From Parafrankia irregularis (GTDB taxonomy: Bacteria; Actinomycetota; Actinomycetes; Frankiales; Frankiaceae), in contig NZ_FAOZ01000003.1 of assembly GCF_001536285.1 (NCBI RefSeq), positions 186,001-250,000 on the forward strand: a stretch of 64,000 nt of DNA, in the 5' to 3' direction. Shown piece after piece: positions 1 through 8,649 of the stretch. The notes under the pieces are model-generated. The model was not told the origin of the DNA. It was given only the letters and a program-made list of their open reading frames with translations, and ran no database searches. How positions within the stretch are numbered: position 1 is the stretch's first letter; every line of letters begins with the position of its first letter. Made by a program: the position numbers and the translations under genes.

Positions 1-305
1 TCCCAGCCCAGGTGGTTCAGCCCGGGGGCGCGGCCCCGGCCCCGGGAGACCTGGACGTGCCCGTCCCGCCCGACCCGGGCCTCCTCCGAGACCTGCATGA
101 GGGCGAGGTCGTGGTGGCTGTGTCCGTTGCTGAGAAAGCAGGCGCCGATGCCCGGTTCGGAGAAGACGAGCTCCAGGCCGCAGATCCGGGTGTAGAAGTC
201 CAGTGACGCGGCGAGATCGGCGACGAACAGGTTGACGTGGGCGAGTCGCCGCGGCGGTAGCGCCCCGTCCACGAGGCTCGTCCCGGTGAACGCCGTCCCG
301 GTCAC
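1..305 (-). CDS. VOC-family (glyoxalase/extradiol dioxygenase-like) protein, 3' end outside window
   Basis: Read on the complement, a GTG start at 305 overlaps the Rieske gene stop (GTGA), and about 101 codons are visible before the window edge. The N-terminal part reads RLAHVNLFVADLAASLDFY, the usual first beta-alpha-beta unit of a vicinal oxygen chelate fold, with the His of AHVNLFV in the first metal-ligand position. A later GLNHLGW segment would start the second module. VOC proteins include extradiol ring-cleavage dioxygenases, glyoxalases and epimerases. Being the last visible gene of a hydrolase-Rieske operon makes a role in ring or substrate cleavage plausible, but the missing C-terminal half holds the remaining ligands. 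Confidence 0.72.
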   Translation of the reverse strand, partial: MTGTAFTGTSLVDGALPPRRLAHVNLFVADLAASLDFYTRICGLELVFSEPGIGACFLSNGHSHHDLALMQVSEEARVGRDGHVQVSRGRGRAPGLNHLGW

Positions 306-1660
306 GCCGCACCGTCCATGCCCTGGTGACCATCGGCGGGATTCTGTTGCCCGTCGGCGAGCCAGGACGTCATCTGCCGCAGCAGCCATGCGTTGAACTG
401 CGGCAACGTGGCCTCCTGGGGCGAGTACGGGCCACGAACGGCGCCGCGGGCCCGCAGGCCCCGGTACATCCGCTCGTTGGCGGCCATGTCCTGGCCGTTG
501 ACGATGTCGAAGAAGGCGAGCTGGCGGGCCATCGCCGCGGCGAACGTCGGGGCGGCCACCGTGGCCGGCGGAAAGAGCCAGGTCACGGTCAGCGTCATCC
601 GGTCCACCGCGTCCGGCAGAATTCGCATGATCATGGCACTGTCGGGCTTGAGCGAGGCGAACATGAGGGGCGGAACAGCGGTGTAGAGAATGCGTCCGCG
701 CTGCTCGTCCCGCAGGTACGGCAGGATCGGGAAGGCCGCCGTGCCGTCGTCGGTGAGAAAACCGCCGTCCGGCCGGACGAGGCCGGCGTGCCGCAGGATC
801 GCGCCGTCGGTGGCCGGGTCGAAGCCGAGGAACCGCACGAGGCGGGCCGGGGCCGCGTCGTGGTAGCCGGCGTGCAGGAAGCTCGTGTGGTAGGCCTCCA
901 GCGCGTTCTCCAGCATGTTCTTCCAGTTCCAGGGCAGGTCCGGCAGCGTCAGCCGATGCCCGACCACGAGATCCTCGGTGCGGTAGCCGGCCAGCTCCGC
1001 GTCGAGTGCGGCGAGCGTCGGCGCCAGCGGCGGCGGCTCGCTGCCGGGGCTGCCCGGACCATCCGGGCTGCCCAGGCCTCCCAGGTGGGTGAAGACGAAG
1101 CCGTGGAAGATCTCCACCGGGAACGACGGCAGGTTCGCGGTGCGCCGCAGCTCGGCGAGGGGGTGCCCCGGCTCCATCGTGGGCGCCGCCACCAGGCAGC
1201 CGTCCAGGCCATAGGCCCAGTAGTGGTACGGGCAGCGCAGCTGCCGGGAGTTGCCGTCCTCGACGACCAGCGGATACGAGCGATGCCGGCACAGTGCGGA
1301 GAGCACCCGGATCGCATCGTCCTCACCGCGGGTGACGACCAGTGGCTCACCGGCCACCGTGACAGCGAGGTGGTCACCGGCCGCCGGTAGCTCGCTGACG
1401 TGGCACAGGTACAGCCACGAGCGGCCGAACACGGCGTCCCGCTCGGCCTCGAAGAACAGCGGCGAGGTGTAGCAGGCCGGCGGCGGGGTGATCGCCGTCT
1501 CGACCGGCCCGGCGGACGCCGCGAGCTCGCCGACCAGCCCGGCGACCAGCGGACGCAGATCGTCCGGCGCCGCGGGACGCGCTCCGGGACGCCCGGTTGC
1601 CCGCCCGGTTGACCGCCCCGTGGGTGCGATTCCCGCGGCCGGGTCCGAAGTAGCGGTCAC
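302..1660 (-). CDS. Rieske non-heme iron oxygenase, alpha (catalytic) subunit
   Basis: A 452-residue protein. The Rieske [2Fe-2S] cluster ligands are visible as C124-x-H126 and C143-x2-H146 (CRH...CPYH). The catalytic mononuclear iron site is in EAYHTSFLH (His258, His263). Such enzymes use electrons from separate reductase/ferredoxin partners to hydroxylate aromatic or alicyclic substrates, or to dealkylate quaternary amines. No reductase or ferredoxin gene is adjacent. I chose GTG at 1660 because it overlaps the upstream hydrolase stop (GTGA), as at the other junctions of this operon; the open frame runs further upstream only as a shadow of the hydrolase gene. The substrate is unknown. Confidence 0.88.
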   Translation of the reverse strand: MTATSDPAAGIAPTGRSTGRATGRPGARPAAPDDLRPLVAGLVGELAASAGPVETAITPPPACYTSPLFFEAERDAVFGRSWLYLCHVSELPAAGDHLAVTVAGEPLVVTRGEDDAIRVLSALCRHRSYPLVVEDGNSRQLRCPYHYWAYGLDGCLVAAPTMEPGHPLAELRRTANLPSFPVEIFHGFVFTHLGGLGSPDGPGSPGSEPPPLAPTLAALDAELAGYRTEDLVVGHRLTLPDLPWNWKNMLENALEAYHTSFLHAGYHDAAPARLVRFLGFDPATDGAILRHAGLVRPDGGFLTDDGTAAFPILPYLRDEQRGRILYTAVPPLMFASLKPDSAMIMRILPDAVDRMTLTVTWLFPPATVAAPTFAAAMARQLAFFDIVNGQDMAANERMYRGLRARGAVRGPYSPQEATLPQFNAWLLRQMTSWLADGQQNPADGHQGMDGAA

Positions 1661-2655
1661 GTACCAGTCACCTTTCCGTTGTCGGTGGGGCTCGACGGGG
1701 CGAGCGCCGTTCGCAGGAACGGAACGCTGACCTCGGTGAAACGGGTCGGATCCTCGAACTGCGGCCAGTGGCCCAGGTCGGTGAGCGCCTCGAACCGGGC
1801 GCCGGGAATCCGGCGGGCGAACGCGGCACCGGTTTCGGCGGGCCCGGTCGGGTCCTCCGTCCCCCACAGCACGAGCGTGGCGGCACCGATCGACGCGGCC
1901 TCGACATCGCTGATCATGTTTCGCCGGCGCACATCGGGGTCCTGCAGGCACAGCAGCCCCGCCATCCGCTCGGCGGCGCCGGGCTGCCGGTAGAGCCGCA
2001 GCCGGGTCGCGACCAGCGCGTCCGTCACCGTGGACGGATCCGCGACGAGCCATTCCAGCCGGTCCCGCACCGCCGCCTCGCCGGGCCGCTCGACCGCGGC
2101 GGACGACAGCGAACGCAGCGCGCCCATCACCGCCGGATCAGCCCGGACACCGCCGGGAGCGACCAGCACCAGCGCGTCGACCCGCCCGGGGCGGGCGGCG
2201 GCGTGGCGGGCGGCGATCCAGCCGCCGAGGGAAACCCCCACCAGCGCGACCCGGCCCCGGGCGTCACCCGGGCCACGGCCACGGCCACGGCTGGCGGCCC
2301 GTCGGAGCTGGTCGACATGGTCGAGAACCGCGTCGAGGTGGTCCACATAGGCGGGGACCTCGTAGCCACCGTCGGCCGCCGCCGGTGGCCCCGACCAGCC
2401 ATGGCCGGGCAGGTCGTAGGCCACGCAGTGGAACCAGCGCGCGAACGGGGCGAGCACGTGCGCGAACGCCTCCAGATGCCCGCCGGTGCCGTGCAGGAGG
2501 ACAACGATCGGCAGCCCCGGGTCCCCGACCTCGATCAGCCGCGTGCGGACTCCCCCCAGCACCGGCCGGGTGATCTTCGCGCCGGCGGTCATCGCGACCG
2601 TGAGCAGCCCGAACGCGTCATCCAGGGCGGGTGAGGTCTCGGGCGTGTCGGTCAA
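1657..2655 (-). CDS. alpha/beta hydrolase
   Basis: A 332-residue alpha/beta-hydrolase fold protein. It has an HGTGG oxyanion motif (residues 55-59) and a GVSLGG nucleophile elbow (Ser142). Asp268 in GTEDPTGP and His296 in LGHWPQF complete the triad. The organisation resembles meta-cleavage product (MhpC/BphD-type) hydrolases, which fits the neighbouring Rieske oxygenase and VOC gene, although simple esterases look the same at this level. The likely start is a TTG at 2655 that overlaps the stop of the upstream amidohydrolase (TTGA), so translation is probably coupled; no ATG lies at a sensible place. It is third from the operon's visible end. Confidence 0.85.
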   Translation of the reverse strand: MTDTPETSPALDDAFGLLTVAMTAGAKITRPVLGGVRTRLIEVGDPGLPIVVLLHGTGGHLEAFAHVLAPFARWFHCVAYDLPGHGWSGPPAAADGGYEVPAYVDHLDAVLDHVDQLRRAASRGRGRGPGDARGRVALVGVSLGGWIAARHAAARPGRVDALVLVAPGGVRADPAVMGALRSLSSAAVERPGEAAVRDRLEWLVADPSTVTDALVATRLRLYRQPGAAERMAGLLCLQDPDVRRRNMISDVEAASIGAATLVLWGTEDPTGPAETGAAFARRIPGARFEALTDLGHWPQFEDPTRFTEVSVPFLRTALAPSSPTDNGKVTGT

Positions 2656-3761
2656 ACCAGTTCCGCGTGGTCGCCGGAGCCGATCGCGAGGACCCGGCCG
2701 GGCAGGGTCAGCCCCACGAAGGCCGCCCGGTCCGCGGCCTGCATCGGCCACGGCGCCACCTGCTCCCGGTGGGCGGGGTCGACCACCACCCAGCCCTGCG
2801 GATGGCGGGTGCCGAACACCTCCGTCGGGGCGGTGGTGACCTTCGGCCACAGCTGCGCGGGCGTCCAGCCGTAGACGTCGCACAGCGAGAGCAGCAGCGG
2901 CAGCAGATGCTGCTGGGCCTGCAGGCCCGGGCCGGTCGGGCCGGAGACGGGCAGCGCGTTGTGGTCGGTCGCCAGCATCGTCACCCGGTCGAGGAAGACA
3001 TCCGCCAGCGCGGTGCGCTCGGCGTCGTCGGGCGGGGTCGGCAGCACGACGAGGTCCTCGCGGCGCCCCGGTGCCAGCGGGTGGAGCAGGTGCGGGCTCG
3101 TCTGCACGGTCGCGCCGGCGTTGGCGAGGACCCGGTCGACGAACCCCGCGGACGTCGCGTGCCGCACGTGCAGCGGCCCCTCGGCGTGGGCGACCAGCCA
3201 GTCGAAGTCCGGCTCGGTGTAGCAGTAGACGACGGCTCGCAAGCCCGCCGACCAGACGAGGTCCAGGTGGCGCTCGAAGTGCGGGTCGGCGGTGTAGAGC
3301 TTGCACACCGGCGGGAGCAGGTCGCGCACCTCGGGCAGATGCTTGTCGAACCAGGCCGCGAAGTCGTCGGTGTCGTCGATGTTGACCGACAGCAGCGGCG
3401 TGATCGCCGGCAGCACCGTCTGCCGGAGCTCGGCGACGATGCCGGGCAGGTCCAGGTGGCGCAGTGCCTGCCACTGCAGCGCGACGTTCTGGTGCGAGAC
3501 GCCGCCGTGCCGGGCGACGTAGACGTCCACCTCGCGCAGCCCCACCTCCAGCAGCGGCAGGTGGGCGTCGGCGTCGTACACGGCGGGCAGCAGCCAGAAG
3601 CCGGAACCGTCCACCACCCGGTCGTTCGGGCCGGCCGGCGCCTGGGGATCCAGCGCACGCCCACCGCCGAGGCTGACCGATCGACGCTCCCCCGAGATCG
3701 GATCGAGCACGTCGGCGAACGTGGTGCGTACGGGCACGGGAGTGGGTGCGGATAGCGACAT
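2652..3761 (-). CDS. amidohydrolase-superfamily protein with altered metal motif
   Basis: A 369-residue protein of dihydroorotase/amidohydrolase type: a short N-terminal beta part (residues 1-60), then a TIM-barrel with SPHLLHPL and a late ATDHNALP segment. ATG at 3761 is preceded by GGAGG at good spacing. The canonical first-strand DxHxH metal motif reads D63-A-D-A-H67, so the first histidine is replaced by aspartate; metal content may differ or activity may be altered. It is the first gene of the minus operon running through hydrolase, Rieske and VOC genes, and its promoter region faces the SnoaL gene at 4032. It may hydrolyse a cyclic amide, lactam or lactone, but the substrate cannot be told. 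Confidence 0.75.
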   Translation of the reverse strand: MSLSAPTPVPVRTTFADVLDPISGERRSVSLGGGRALDPQAPAGPNDRVVDGSGFWLLPAVYDADAHLPLLEVGLREVDVYVARHGGVSHQNVALQWQALRHLDLPGIVAELRQTVLPAITPLLSVNIDDTDDFAAWFDKHLPEVRDLLPPVCKLYTADPHFERHLDLVWSAGLRAVVYCYTEPDFDWLVAHAEGPLHVRHATSAGFVDRVLANAGATVQTSPHLLHPLAPGRREDLVVLPTPPDDAERTALADVFLDRVTMLATDHNALPVSGPTGPGLQAQQHLLPLLLSLCDVYGWTPAQLWPKVTTAPTEVFGTRHPQGWVVVDPAHREQVAPWPMQAADRAAFVGLTLPGRVLAIGSGDHAELV

Positions 3762-4031
3762 GGGCGACCTCCGGTGACGGGAGTGGGGCCTGAGGGCCTG
3801 GCACGACGGAGCCGAGTCCAGCAAATGCTGTTTGATATATCATACGTGAATTGCCCGATCCGGCTAGCCGGATCGCCCGCGCCCGCCGCCAGCCGATCAC
3901 CGGCCGCACCGCCGCGGCTGGCGCCCTGCCGGGGCTGCCGCACCCGCCGCGACCGCCACTGCCACGACCACCACTGCCCGGGCTCCGGGTTACCCGAAGC
4001 TGCTCCCCCGACCATCGAGAGGCTGACGCAC
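3762..4031. promoter_or_regulatory. divergent promoter region with two palindromes
   Basis: This intergenic region separates the minus amidohydrolase operon from the plus SnoaL/VOC pair. It holds a perfect 20-bp palindrome, CGATCCGGCTAGCCGGATCG, at 3856-3875, and a 10-bp AT-rich palindrome TGATATATCA at 3833-3842. The stretch around 3820-3850 is clearly less GC-rich than its surroundings, as expected for a promoter. Both palindromes could be operators for a dimeric regulator controlling the two directions. No regulator gene lies next to it, so the cognate protein is unknown. Confidence 0.5.
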
Positions 4032-4559
4032 ATGACACAGGTGACGGAAGGCCCGGCCGGCGCCGGCGCCGGCGACCTCGCGGCGACGCTCGCCGACGCA
4101 CTGACCCGGCTCGACCGGCTGGAATCCCAGGACGCGATCCGCAAGGTCAAGGCCGACTACATGCAGTGGTGCGACGACAAGCGTGGCCGCGACCTCGCCG
4201 ACCTCTGGTGGCCCGACGGCATCTGGGAAGGTGTCGGCCCGCTCGCCGAGGGCCGCTGGGTCGGCCACGAGGCCATCGCGGCGATGTTCGAAGCCAGCCC
4301 GAAACGCCTGAGCTTCACCGTGCACTACCTGACGAACGAGTCGATCACCGTCGACGGCGACCACGCGGTCGGCCGCTGGAAGATCCTCGAGCCCGCCACC
4401 TTCGGCCCGGACGTCGCCTTCTGGCAGGGCGGCCGGTACGAGAACGACTTCGAGCGGCGCGGCGGCGTGTGGAAGATGACCCACCTGCGCCTGTGGCTGG
4501 ACTTCCGCTCCACCTACGAGACCAGCTGGGCGGCCGGCCCACTGACCCTGCCGAGTTGA
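4032..4559 (+). CDS. SnoaL/NTF2-like family protein
   Basis: A 175-residue protein with an N-terminal helix (LTRLDRLESQDAIRKVKADYMQWCDDKR), then LADLWWPDGIWEG, a mid-domain GHEAIAAMF, and a final GVWKMTHLRLWLDF strand. This is the cone-shaped alpha+beta barrel typical of SnoaL-like proteins (polyketide cyclases, ketosteroid isomerases, small hydroxylase subunits). ATG at 4032 follows GAGAGG. The next gene (VOC) begins within or just after its stop, so the two are co-expressed. Members of this family near Rieske oxygenases sometimes act as small beta subunits, but this one lies in the opposite direction to the Rieske gene, so its role is open. Confidence 0.8.
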   Translation: MTQVTEGPAGAGAGDLAATLADALTRLDRLESQDAIRKVKADYMQWCDDKRGRDLADLWWPDGIWEGVGPLAEGRWVGHEAIAAMFEASPKRLSFTVHYLTNESITVDGDHAVGRWKILEPATFGPDVAFWQGGRYENDFERRGGVWKMTHLRLWLDFRSTYETSWAAGPLTLPS

Positions 4560-4573
4560 CGACCGTGGCGACC

Positions 4574-5065
4574 ATGGCGACCGCTCGGGTCGACCACGTC
4601 GGGATCACGGTGCCCGACCTCGACGCGGCGAGCTCCCTGTTCATCCGCCTGCTCGGGGCCCGGCCCCTCTACCGGCGCACCTACCCCGCCGACCTCGACG
4701 CGGCGGTGGAGGCGCGCACCCTCCTGCCCCGCCAGCTGGGCACCCATCCCGACGCCGGCTACCGGGTGGAGGTGCTGCGGGTGGCCGGCACCGACCTCGA
4801 ACTGTTCGAATGGCGCGCGCCCGACCTGACGGGCGCGGTGCCCCGCGTCTGCGACCCGGGCGGTCACCACCTGGCGTTCGAGGTCGAGGACGTCGCGGCC
4901 ACCGCCGCGGCCTTCGCGGCCGAACCCGGTGTCAGAGTGCTCGGCGAACCCCAGATTCTGGGCGCGAACCACCCGCTCGCCGGCCGGGCATGGATCTACG
5001 CCCTACTCCCCTGGGGAACCTTCATCGAACTCGTGTCGAGACCCGCCACCCGCGATACGCGGTAA
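4574..5065 (+). CDS. VOC-family protein (methylmalonyl-CoA epimerase/glyoxalase-like)
   Basis: A 163-residue protein with two VOC half-domains: VDHVGITVPDLDAASSLFIRLLGARPLY at the start and PGGHHLAFEVEDVAATAAAF in the middle, ending in GTFIELVSRP. Possible metal ligands are the His of VDHVG, the Glu of LELFEW, the His of GHHLAF and the Glu of FIELVS. This arrangement is typical of lactoylglutathione lyase and methylmalonyl-CoA epimerase relatives. Starts are ambiguous: TTG 4556 (overlapping the SnoaL stop), GTG 4565 or ATG 4574. I list the ATG, and the overlap suggests translational coupling whichever is used. Confidence 0.8.
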   Translation: MATARVDHVGITVPDLDAASSLFIRLLGARPLYRRTYPADLDAAVEARTLLPRQLGTHPDAGYRVEVLRVAGTDLELFEWRAPDLTGAVPRVCDPGGHHLAFEVEDVAATAAAFAAEPGVRVLGEPQILGANHPLAGRAWIYALLPWGTFIELVSRPATRDTR

Positions 5066-5083
5066 GCGCATGTTGGCGGTTCC

Positions 5084-5114
5084 TGGCCGGGTCGCCCTCG
5101 GATTGGCCCGGCCA
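5084..5114 (+). terminator. hairpin after VOC gene
   Basis: Arms TGGCCGGG (5084-5091) and CCCGGCCA (5107-5114) pair perfectly around a 15-nt loop, 18 bp after the VOC stop. There is no T-run, as is common for high-GC actinobacteria, so terminator function is inferred. Confidence 0.4.
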
Positions 5115-5150
5115 CACACGCCTGCACCAGACACCCGAGAAGGAAAGTCG

Positions 5151-5231
5151 ATGTCGAAGTCCACATCGACATCGAGCGCAGGTGACACAGAACTCCCAGA
5201 ACGTCTCGCCCGTTTCGGGCCGCTGGCGTGA
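5151..5231 (+). CDS. possible 26-residue peptide with good ribosome-binding site
   Basis: An ATG at 5151 is preceded by GAAGGAAAG at ideal spacing and opens a 26-codon frame starting MSKSTSTSSAGDTELPERLA and ending at TGA 5229-5231. I recognise no family. It sits between a hairpin and the TIR-WD40 gene. It could be a small peptide translated upstream of that gene, the surviving head of a decayed gene, or chance. Only the Shine-Dalgarno quality supports it. Confidence 0.3.
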   Translation: MSKSTSTSSAGDTELPERLARFGPLA

Positions 5232-5309
5232 CCGCCTGCACGGGCATCCGGGCATGCCGGTAACCTACGTCGACCATGGACAGCTCGAACGTTCACAAGG
5301 TTTGGTGAG

Positions 5310-6881
5310 ATGGTCCGGAACTCGGGTGGCAGCAGCCCGGAGAACGGGATACCGGAGTACGATTTCTTCGTCTCCTACACGGCCGCCGATCAGCAGGCGG
5401 CCGAGTGGGTTGCCTGGCACCTCGAAGAGGCCGGCTACCGGGTGCTGATACAGGCCTGGGACTTCGTCCCCGGGTCGAACTGGATTTCCGGGATCCAGCA
5501 TGGAGTCACTCGAGCCCGGAGAATAATCGTCGTGCTTTCCAAGGCCTATCTGGTCTCGGTCTACGGCGGAGCCGAGTGGCAGAGCGCACTCGCCGCCGAC
5601 CCCGACGGGTTCGCCCGCAGTCTGTTGCCGATCCGATTCGAGGACTGCGACCGGCCAGGCCTGCTGCGTGGCGTCGTCGGGTTCGACCTGTTCGGCATGG
5701 ACGCCGAAGCAGCCAGGGCCCACCTGCTCGCCCAGGTTGGTCACAGCCTGGCCGGCCGGGCCAAACCCAGCACACCACCCAGCTTTCCGGAGCTGCCCCG
5801 CCAGGCCCCGCCGGAAGCAGGGACCACCCCCTTGAGAGAAACGGCCGGCGCTGCACCCCGCCATCCGTTCGGCACGCCGCTGGCGACCCTGCGAGGGCAC
5901 ACCCATGAGCTGAACAGCGCGGCGTTCTCCCGGGACGACTCTGTTCTGGTCACCATTTCCAGAGACCGGACCATTCGGCTCTGGGACGTCGCCAGTGGTC
6001 AGCAGCGAGCCGTCCTGAAAGGCCACACGGAGCCCGTGTGGTCAGTCGCCATCTCCCCGAACGGCGAGCATTTCGCCACCGCCTCATGGGACCGAACCAT
6101 TCGGCTGTGGGAGATCACCACCGGCCGCCAGGTGGTCGTTCTCACCGGCCACCTGGGGCCGGCCTGGTCGGTGATGTTCTCCCCGGACGGAACGCGGATC
6201 GCCAGCACCTCCGCCGACGGCACCGCGCGGCTGTGGGACGCGGCCACCGGCCGGCAACAGGCCATTCTTGCCGGACACAAGAATACTGTGTACTGGGGAA
6301 CATTCTCGCCAGACGGTACATTGCTCGCCACTACGTCCAAGGACACGACCGCGCGTTTATGGGAAGCCGCCACCGGTCGCCAGCGGGCCGTTCTCACCGG
6401 CCATACCGACCCTGTCTGGGCAGGAGAGTTCTCCCCGGACGGCGGTCTATTCGCCACCACGTCCAAGGACAAGACGGCTCGGCTCTGGGATGTCGCCACC
6501 GGCCGAACGCACGCCGTTCTCGATCGCCACAGCGACCCGGTGCCCTGGGGGTCCTTCTCACCGGACGGCACGGTGTTCGCCACCGCGTCCAGGGACAAGA
6601 CCGCGAGGCTGTGGGACGTCGCCACCGGCAGCGAACGGGCTGTTCTCACGGGCCACGACGACACCGTCTGGAACGGAAGATTCTCCCCGGACGGAACGCT
6701 GCTCGCCACCACCTCCAAGGACACGACCGTGCGCCTGTGGGATGTCGCCAGCGGCAGTGAACGGATGGTCCTCAGAGGCCACGAGGATCCCGTTTCCTGG
6801 GGTACCACCTTCAGCTCAGACGGAGCGATGCTCGCCACGGTTTCCGCCGACCGCACAGCCCGACTGTGGTCGATCGGCTGA
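5310..6881 (+). CDS. TIR domain-WD40 repeat fusion protein
   Basis: A 523-residue protein. Residues 16-145 form a bacterial TIR_2 domain (YDFFVSYTAAD, WDFVPGSNW, RRIIVVLSKAYL, AEWQSAL, LLPIRFEDC). Glu89 in GGAEW lies where NAD-cleaving TIR domains keep their catalytic glutamate. A Pro-rich linker (about 150-188) leads to eight WD40 repeats of about 42 residues (about 190-523), each with the pattern LxGH...FSPDG...ATTSxDxTxRLWD, enough for a complete eight-bladed propeller. The C-terminus ends inside the last repeat. It probably acts in the cytoplasm, with the propeller sensing a partner and TIR as effector (NADase or signalling). It stands alone, with convergent metabolic genes downstream. 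Confidence 0.9.
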   Translation: MVRNSGGSSPENGIPEYDFFVSYTAADQQAAEWVAWHLEEAGYRVLIQAWDFVPGSNWISGIQHGVTRARRIIVVLSKAYLVSVYGGAEWQSALAADPDGFARSLLPIRFEDCDRPGLLRGVVGFDLFGMDAEAARAHLLAQVGHSLAGRAKPSTPPSFPELPRQAPPEAGTTPLRETAGAAPRHPFGTPLATLRGHTHELNSAAFSRDDSVLVTISRDRTIRLWDVASGQQRAVLKGHTEPVWSVAISPNGEHFATASWDRTIRLWEITTGRQVVVLTGHLGPAWSVMFSPDGTRIASTSADGTARLWDAATGRQQAILAGHKNTVYWGTFSPDGTLLATTSKDTTARLWEAATGRQRAVLTGHTDPVWAGEFSPDGGLFATTSKDKTARLWDVATGRTHAVLDRHSDPVPWGSFSPDGTVFATASRDKTARLWDVATGSERAVLTGHDDTVWNGRFSPDGTLLATTSKDTTVRLWDVASGSERMVLRGHEDPVSWGTTFSSDGAMLATVSADRTARLWSIG

Positions 6882-6946
6882 CAAGCCGCGATGGCGGGCG
6901 CAATGTCGCCTGCCGAGTCGGCTTCGGCACACACGGAGCCTCTGAC

Positions 6947-6989
6947 GCGCCGCGGGGCGCGAACGGAAGCCGTTCGCTCCCCGCGGCGC
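6947..6989. terminator. strong bidirectional hairpin between convergent genes
   Basis: An 11-bp outer stem (GCGCCGCGGGG at 6947-6957 with CCCCGCGGCGC at 6979-6989), one C/T mismatch, then an 8-bp inner stem (6959-6966 with 6970-6977) and a 3-nt loop. It lies between the ends of the TIR-WD40 gene (plus) and the aldehyde dehydrogenase gene (minus), as expected for a shared terminator. Confidence 0.75.
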
Positions 6990-7043
6990 AGACAATCCGG
7001 CGGCTGTCTGGAGCAGCGACAGCCGAGTCAGGTGCCACCCAGC

Positions 7044-8420
7044 TCAGGCGGCCCAGACGGTCTTGAGGTTGCAGAACTCGCGGATGCCGACGGCGCTGAG
7101 CTCCCGGCCGTAGCCGGAGCGGCGCACGCCACCGAAGGGCAGTTCGGGGTGGGAGGTGACCATGCCGTTGATGAAGACGGCGCCGGCGTCGAGGTCGGTG
7201 ATGAACCGCTCCTGCTCCGCCGGGTCGGTCGTCCAGGCGTTGGAGCCGAGGCCGAAGGTCGTGGCGTTGGCGATCTCGACGGCGGTGTCGAGGTCTGGCA
7301 CCCGGTAGATGGTCGCCAGCGGCCCGAACGCCTCCTCGAGGTGCAGGCGCATGTCCGGGGTGATGTCGCCGACGACGGTCGGCGGGAAGAACCAGCCCGG
7401 CCCGGCCGGGGCCGTCCCCCCGCACAGCACGCTGGCGCCGTGCTTCACCGCGTCGGCGAGAAGCTCCTCGATGTCCTGGCGGCCGCCTTCGGTGGCGAGC
7501 GGCCCGACGTCGGTGCCGGGGTCCATCGGGTCGCCGACCTTCAGCGCCCGCATCCCGTCGACGAACAGTTGCGCGAACTGGTCGTAGACGTCCTCGTGGA
7601 CGATGAAGCGCTTCGCCGCGATGCAGGACTGGCCGTTGTTCTGGCAGCGTGCGGTGACGGCGACGGACGCGGCGCGTTCGACGTCCGCTGACGGCATGAC
7701 GACGAAGGCGTCGCTGCCGCCGAGCTCCAGGACCGTCTTCTTGATCTCGTGCCCGCAGATCGACGCGACGGACTGACCGGCGGGCTCACTGCCGGTGACG
7801 GTGGCGGCGGCGACCCGCGGGTCGCGCAGCACGCCTTCGACCTGACCGGCGCCGATCAGCAGGGTCTGGAACGCACCGGCGGGGAAGCCGGCCCGCAGGA
7901 ACAGGTCCTCCAGGTAGAGCGCGCACTGCGGGACGTTCGACGCGTGCTTGAGCAGGCCGACGTTGCCGGCCATCAGCGCGGGCGCGGCGAAGCGGACGAC
8001 CTGCCAGAGCGGGAAGTTCCACGGCATGACCGCCAGGACGACGCCAAGCGGCTGGTAACGACCGAACGCCCGCTTCGCGCCGACGACGCCGGGGTCGCTC
8101 AGCGGCTCGTCGGCGAGGAAGCCCTCGGCGTGCTCGGCGTAGAAGCGCATCCCCTTCGCGCACTTCGCCGCCTCGGCCTCGGCGGAGCGCAGGGTCTTGC
8201 CCATCTCGGTGGTCATCGTGACGGCGATGTCGTGCAGCTCGGCGTCGAGCAGGTCGGCGGCGCGGCGCAGCCACTCGGCCCGCTGCGCGAACGTCGTCCG
8301 GCGGTAGGTGGCGAAGGTGGCGCTGGCACGGGACAGACGCTCCTCGATCTGGGCAGCGTCGAGCGGCTCGAATGCGCGCACCACCGCACCGGTCGCCGGA
8401 TTGACCGACCGAATCGCCAT
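7044..8420 (-). CDS. aldehyde dehydrogenase (succinate-semialdehyde dehydrogenase-like)
   Basis: A 458-residue NAD(P)-dependent aldehyde dehydrogenase. It has the PWNFPLWQ cofactor-site segment (residues 133-140), general base Glu232 in LELGGSD, and nucleophile Cys266 in NNGQSCIA. The short N-terminus ([13 protein letters not shown]) and the [20 protein letters not shown] segment resemble the GabD1/SsdA-type short succinate-semialdehyde dehydrogenases of actinobacteria, though substrate specificity cannot be fixed by eye. ATG at 8420 follows AAGGAGTGAC. The gene is monocistronic by appearance, with a terminator on its 3' side. Confidence 0.88.
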   Translation of the reverse strand: MAIRSVNPATGAVVRAFEPLDAAQIEERLSRASATFATYRRTTFAQRAEWLRRAADLLDAELHDIAVTMTTEMGKTLRSAEAEAAKCAKGMRFYAEHAEGFLADEPLSDPGVVGAKRAFGRYQPLGVVLAVMPWNFPLWQVVRFAAPALMAGNVGLLKHASNVPQCALYLEDLFLRAGFPAGAFQTLLIGAGQVEGVLRDPRVAAATVTGSEPAGQSVASICGHEIKKTVLELGGSDAFVVMPSADVERAASVAVTARCQNNGQSCIAAKRFIVHEDVYDQFAQLFVDGMRALKVGDPMDPGTDVGPLATEGGRQDIEELLADAVKHGASVLCGGTAPAGPGWFFPPTVVGDITPDMRLHLEEAFGPLATIYRVPDLDTAVEIANATTFGLGSNAWTTDPAEQERFITDLDAGAVFINGMVTSHPELPFGGVRRSGYGRELSAVGIREFCNLKTVWAA

Positions 8421-8649
8421 GTCACTCCTTCTGTTTCTGTGCTTCTGCTCTGCTTGTGGGTCCGCGGGTCACCACCACCGGTGATGTGCACCGCACGTGC
8501 CGCCAGCGCTTTTAGATGCCGATGACACTTTCACGCATTGTGTGTTCAAGACACCCGGGGCCGCCCGCTGAAACGTCGCCGCGAAAGCCGATGCGTGGCC
8601 TGGTTCTCCCAAAGCCCTGCCACGTGTCGAACACTAGCAGAGACGACGA

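Noticed and set aside
2656-4101. Extended minus frame upstream of the alpha/beta hydrolase
   Set aside because: It overlaps the amidohydrolase in another frame and has Arg/Ala/Pro-rich nonsense; the TTG at 2655 fits the operon's stop-start overlaps.
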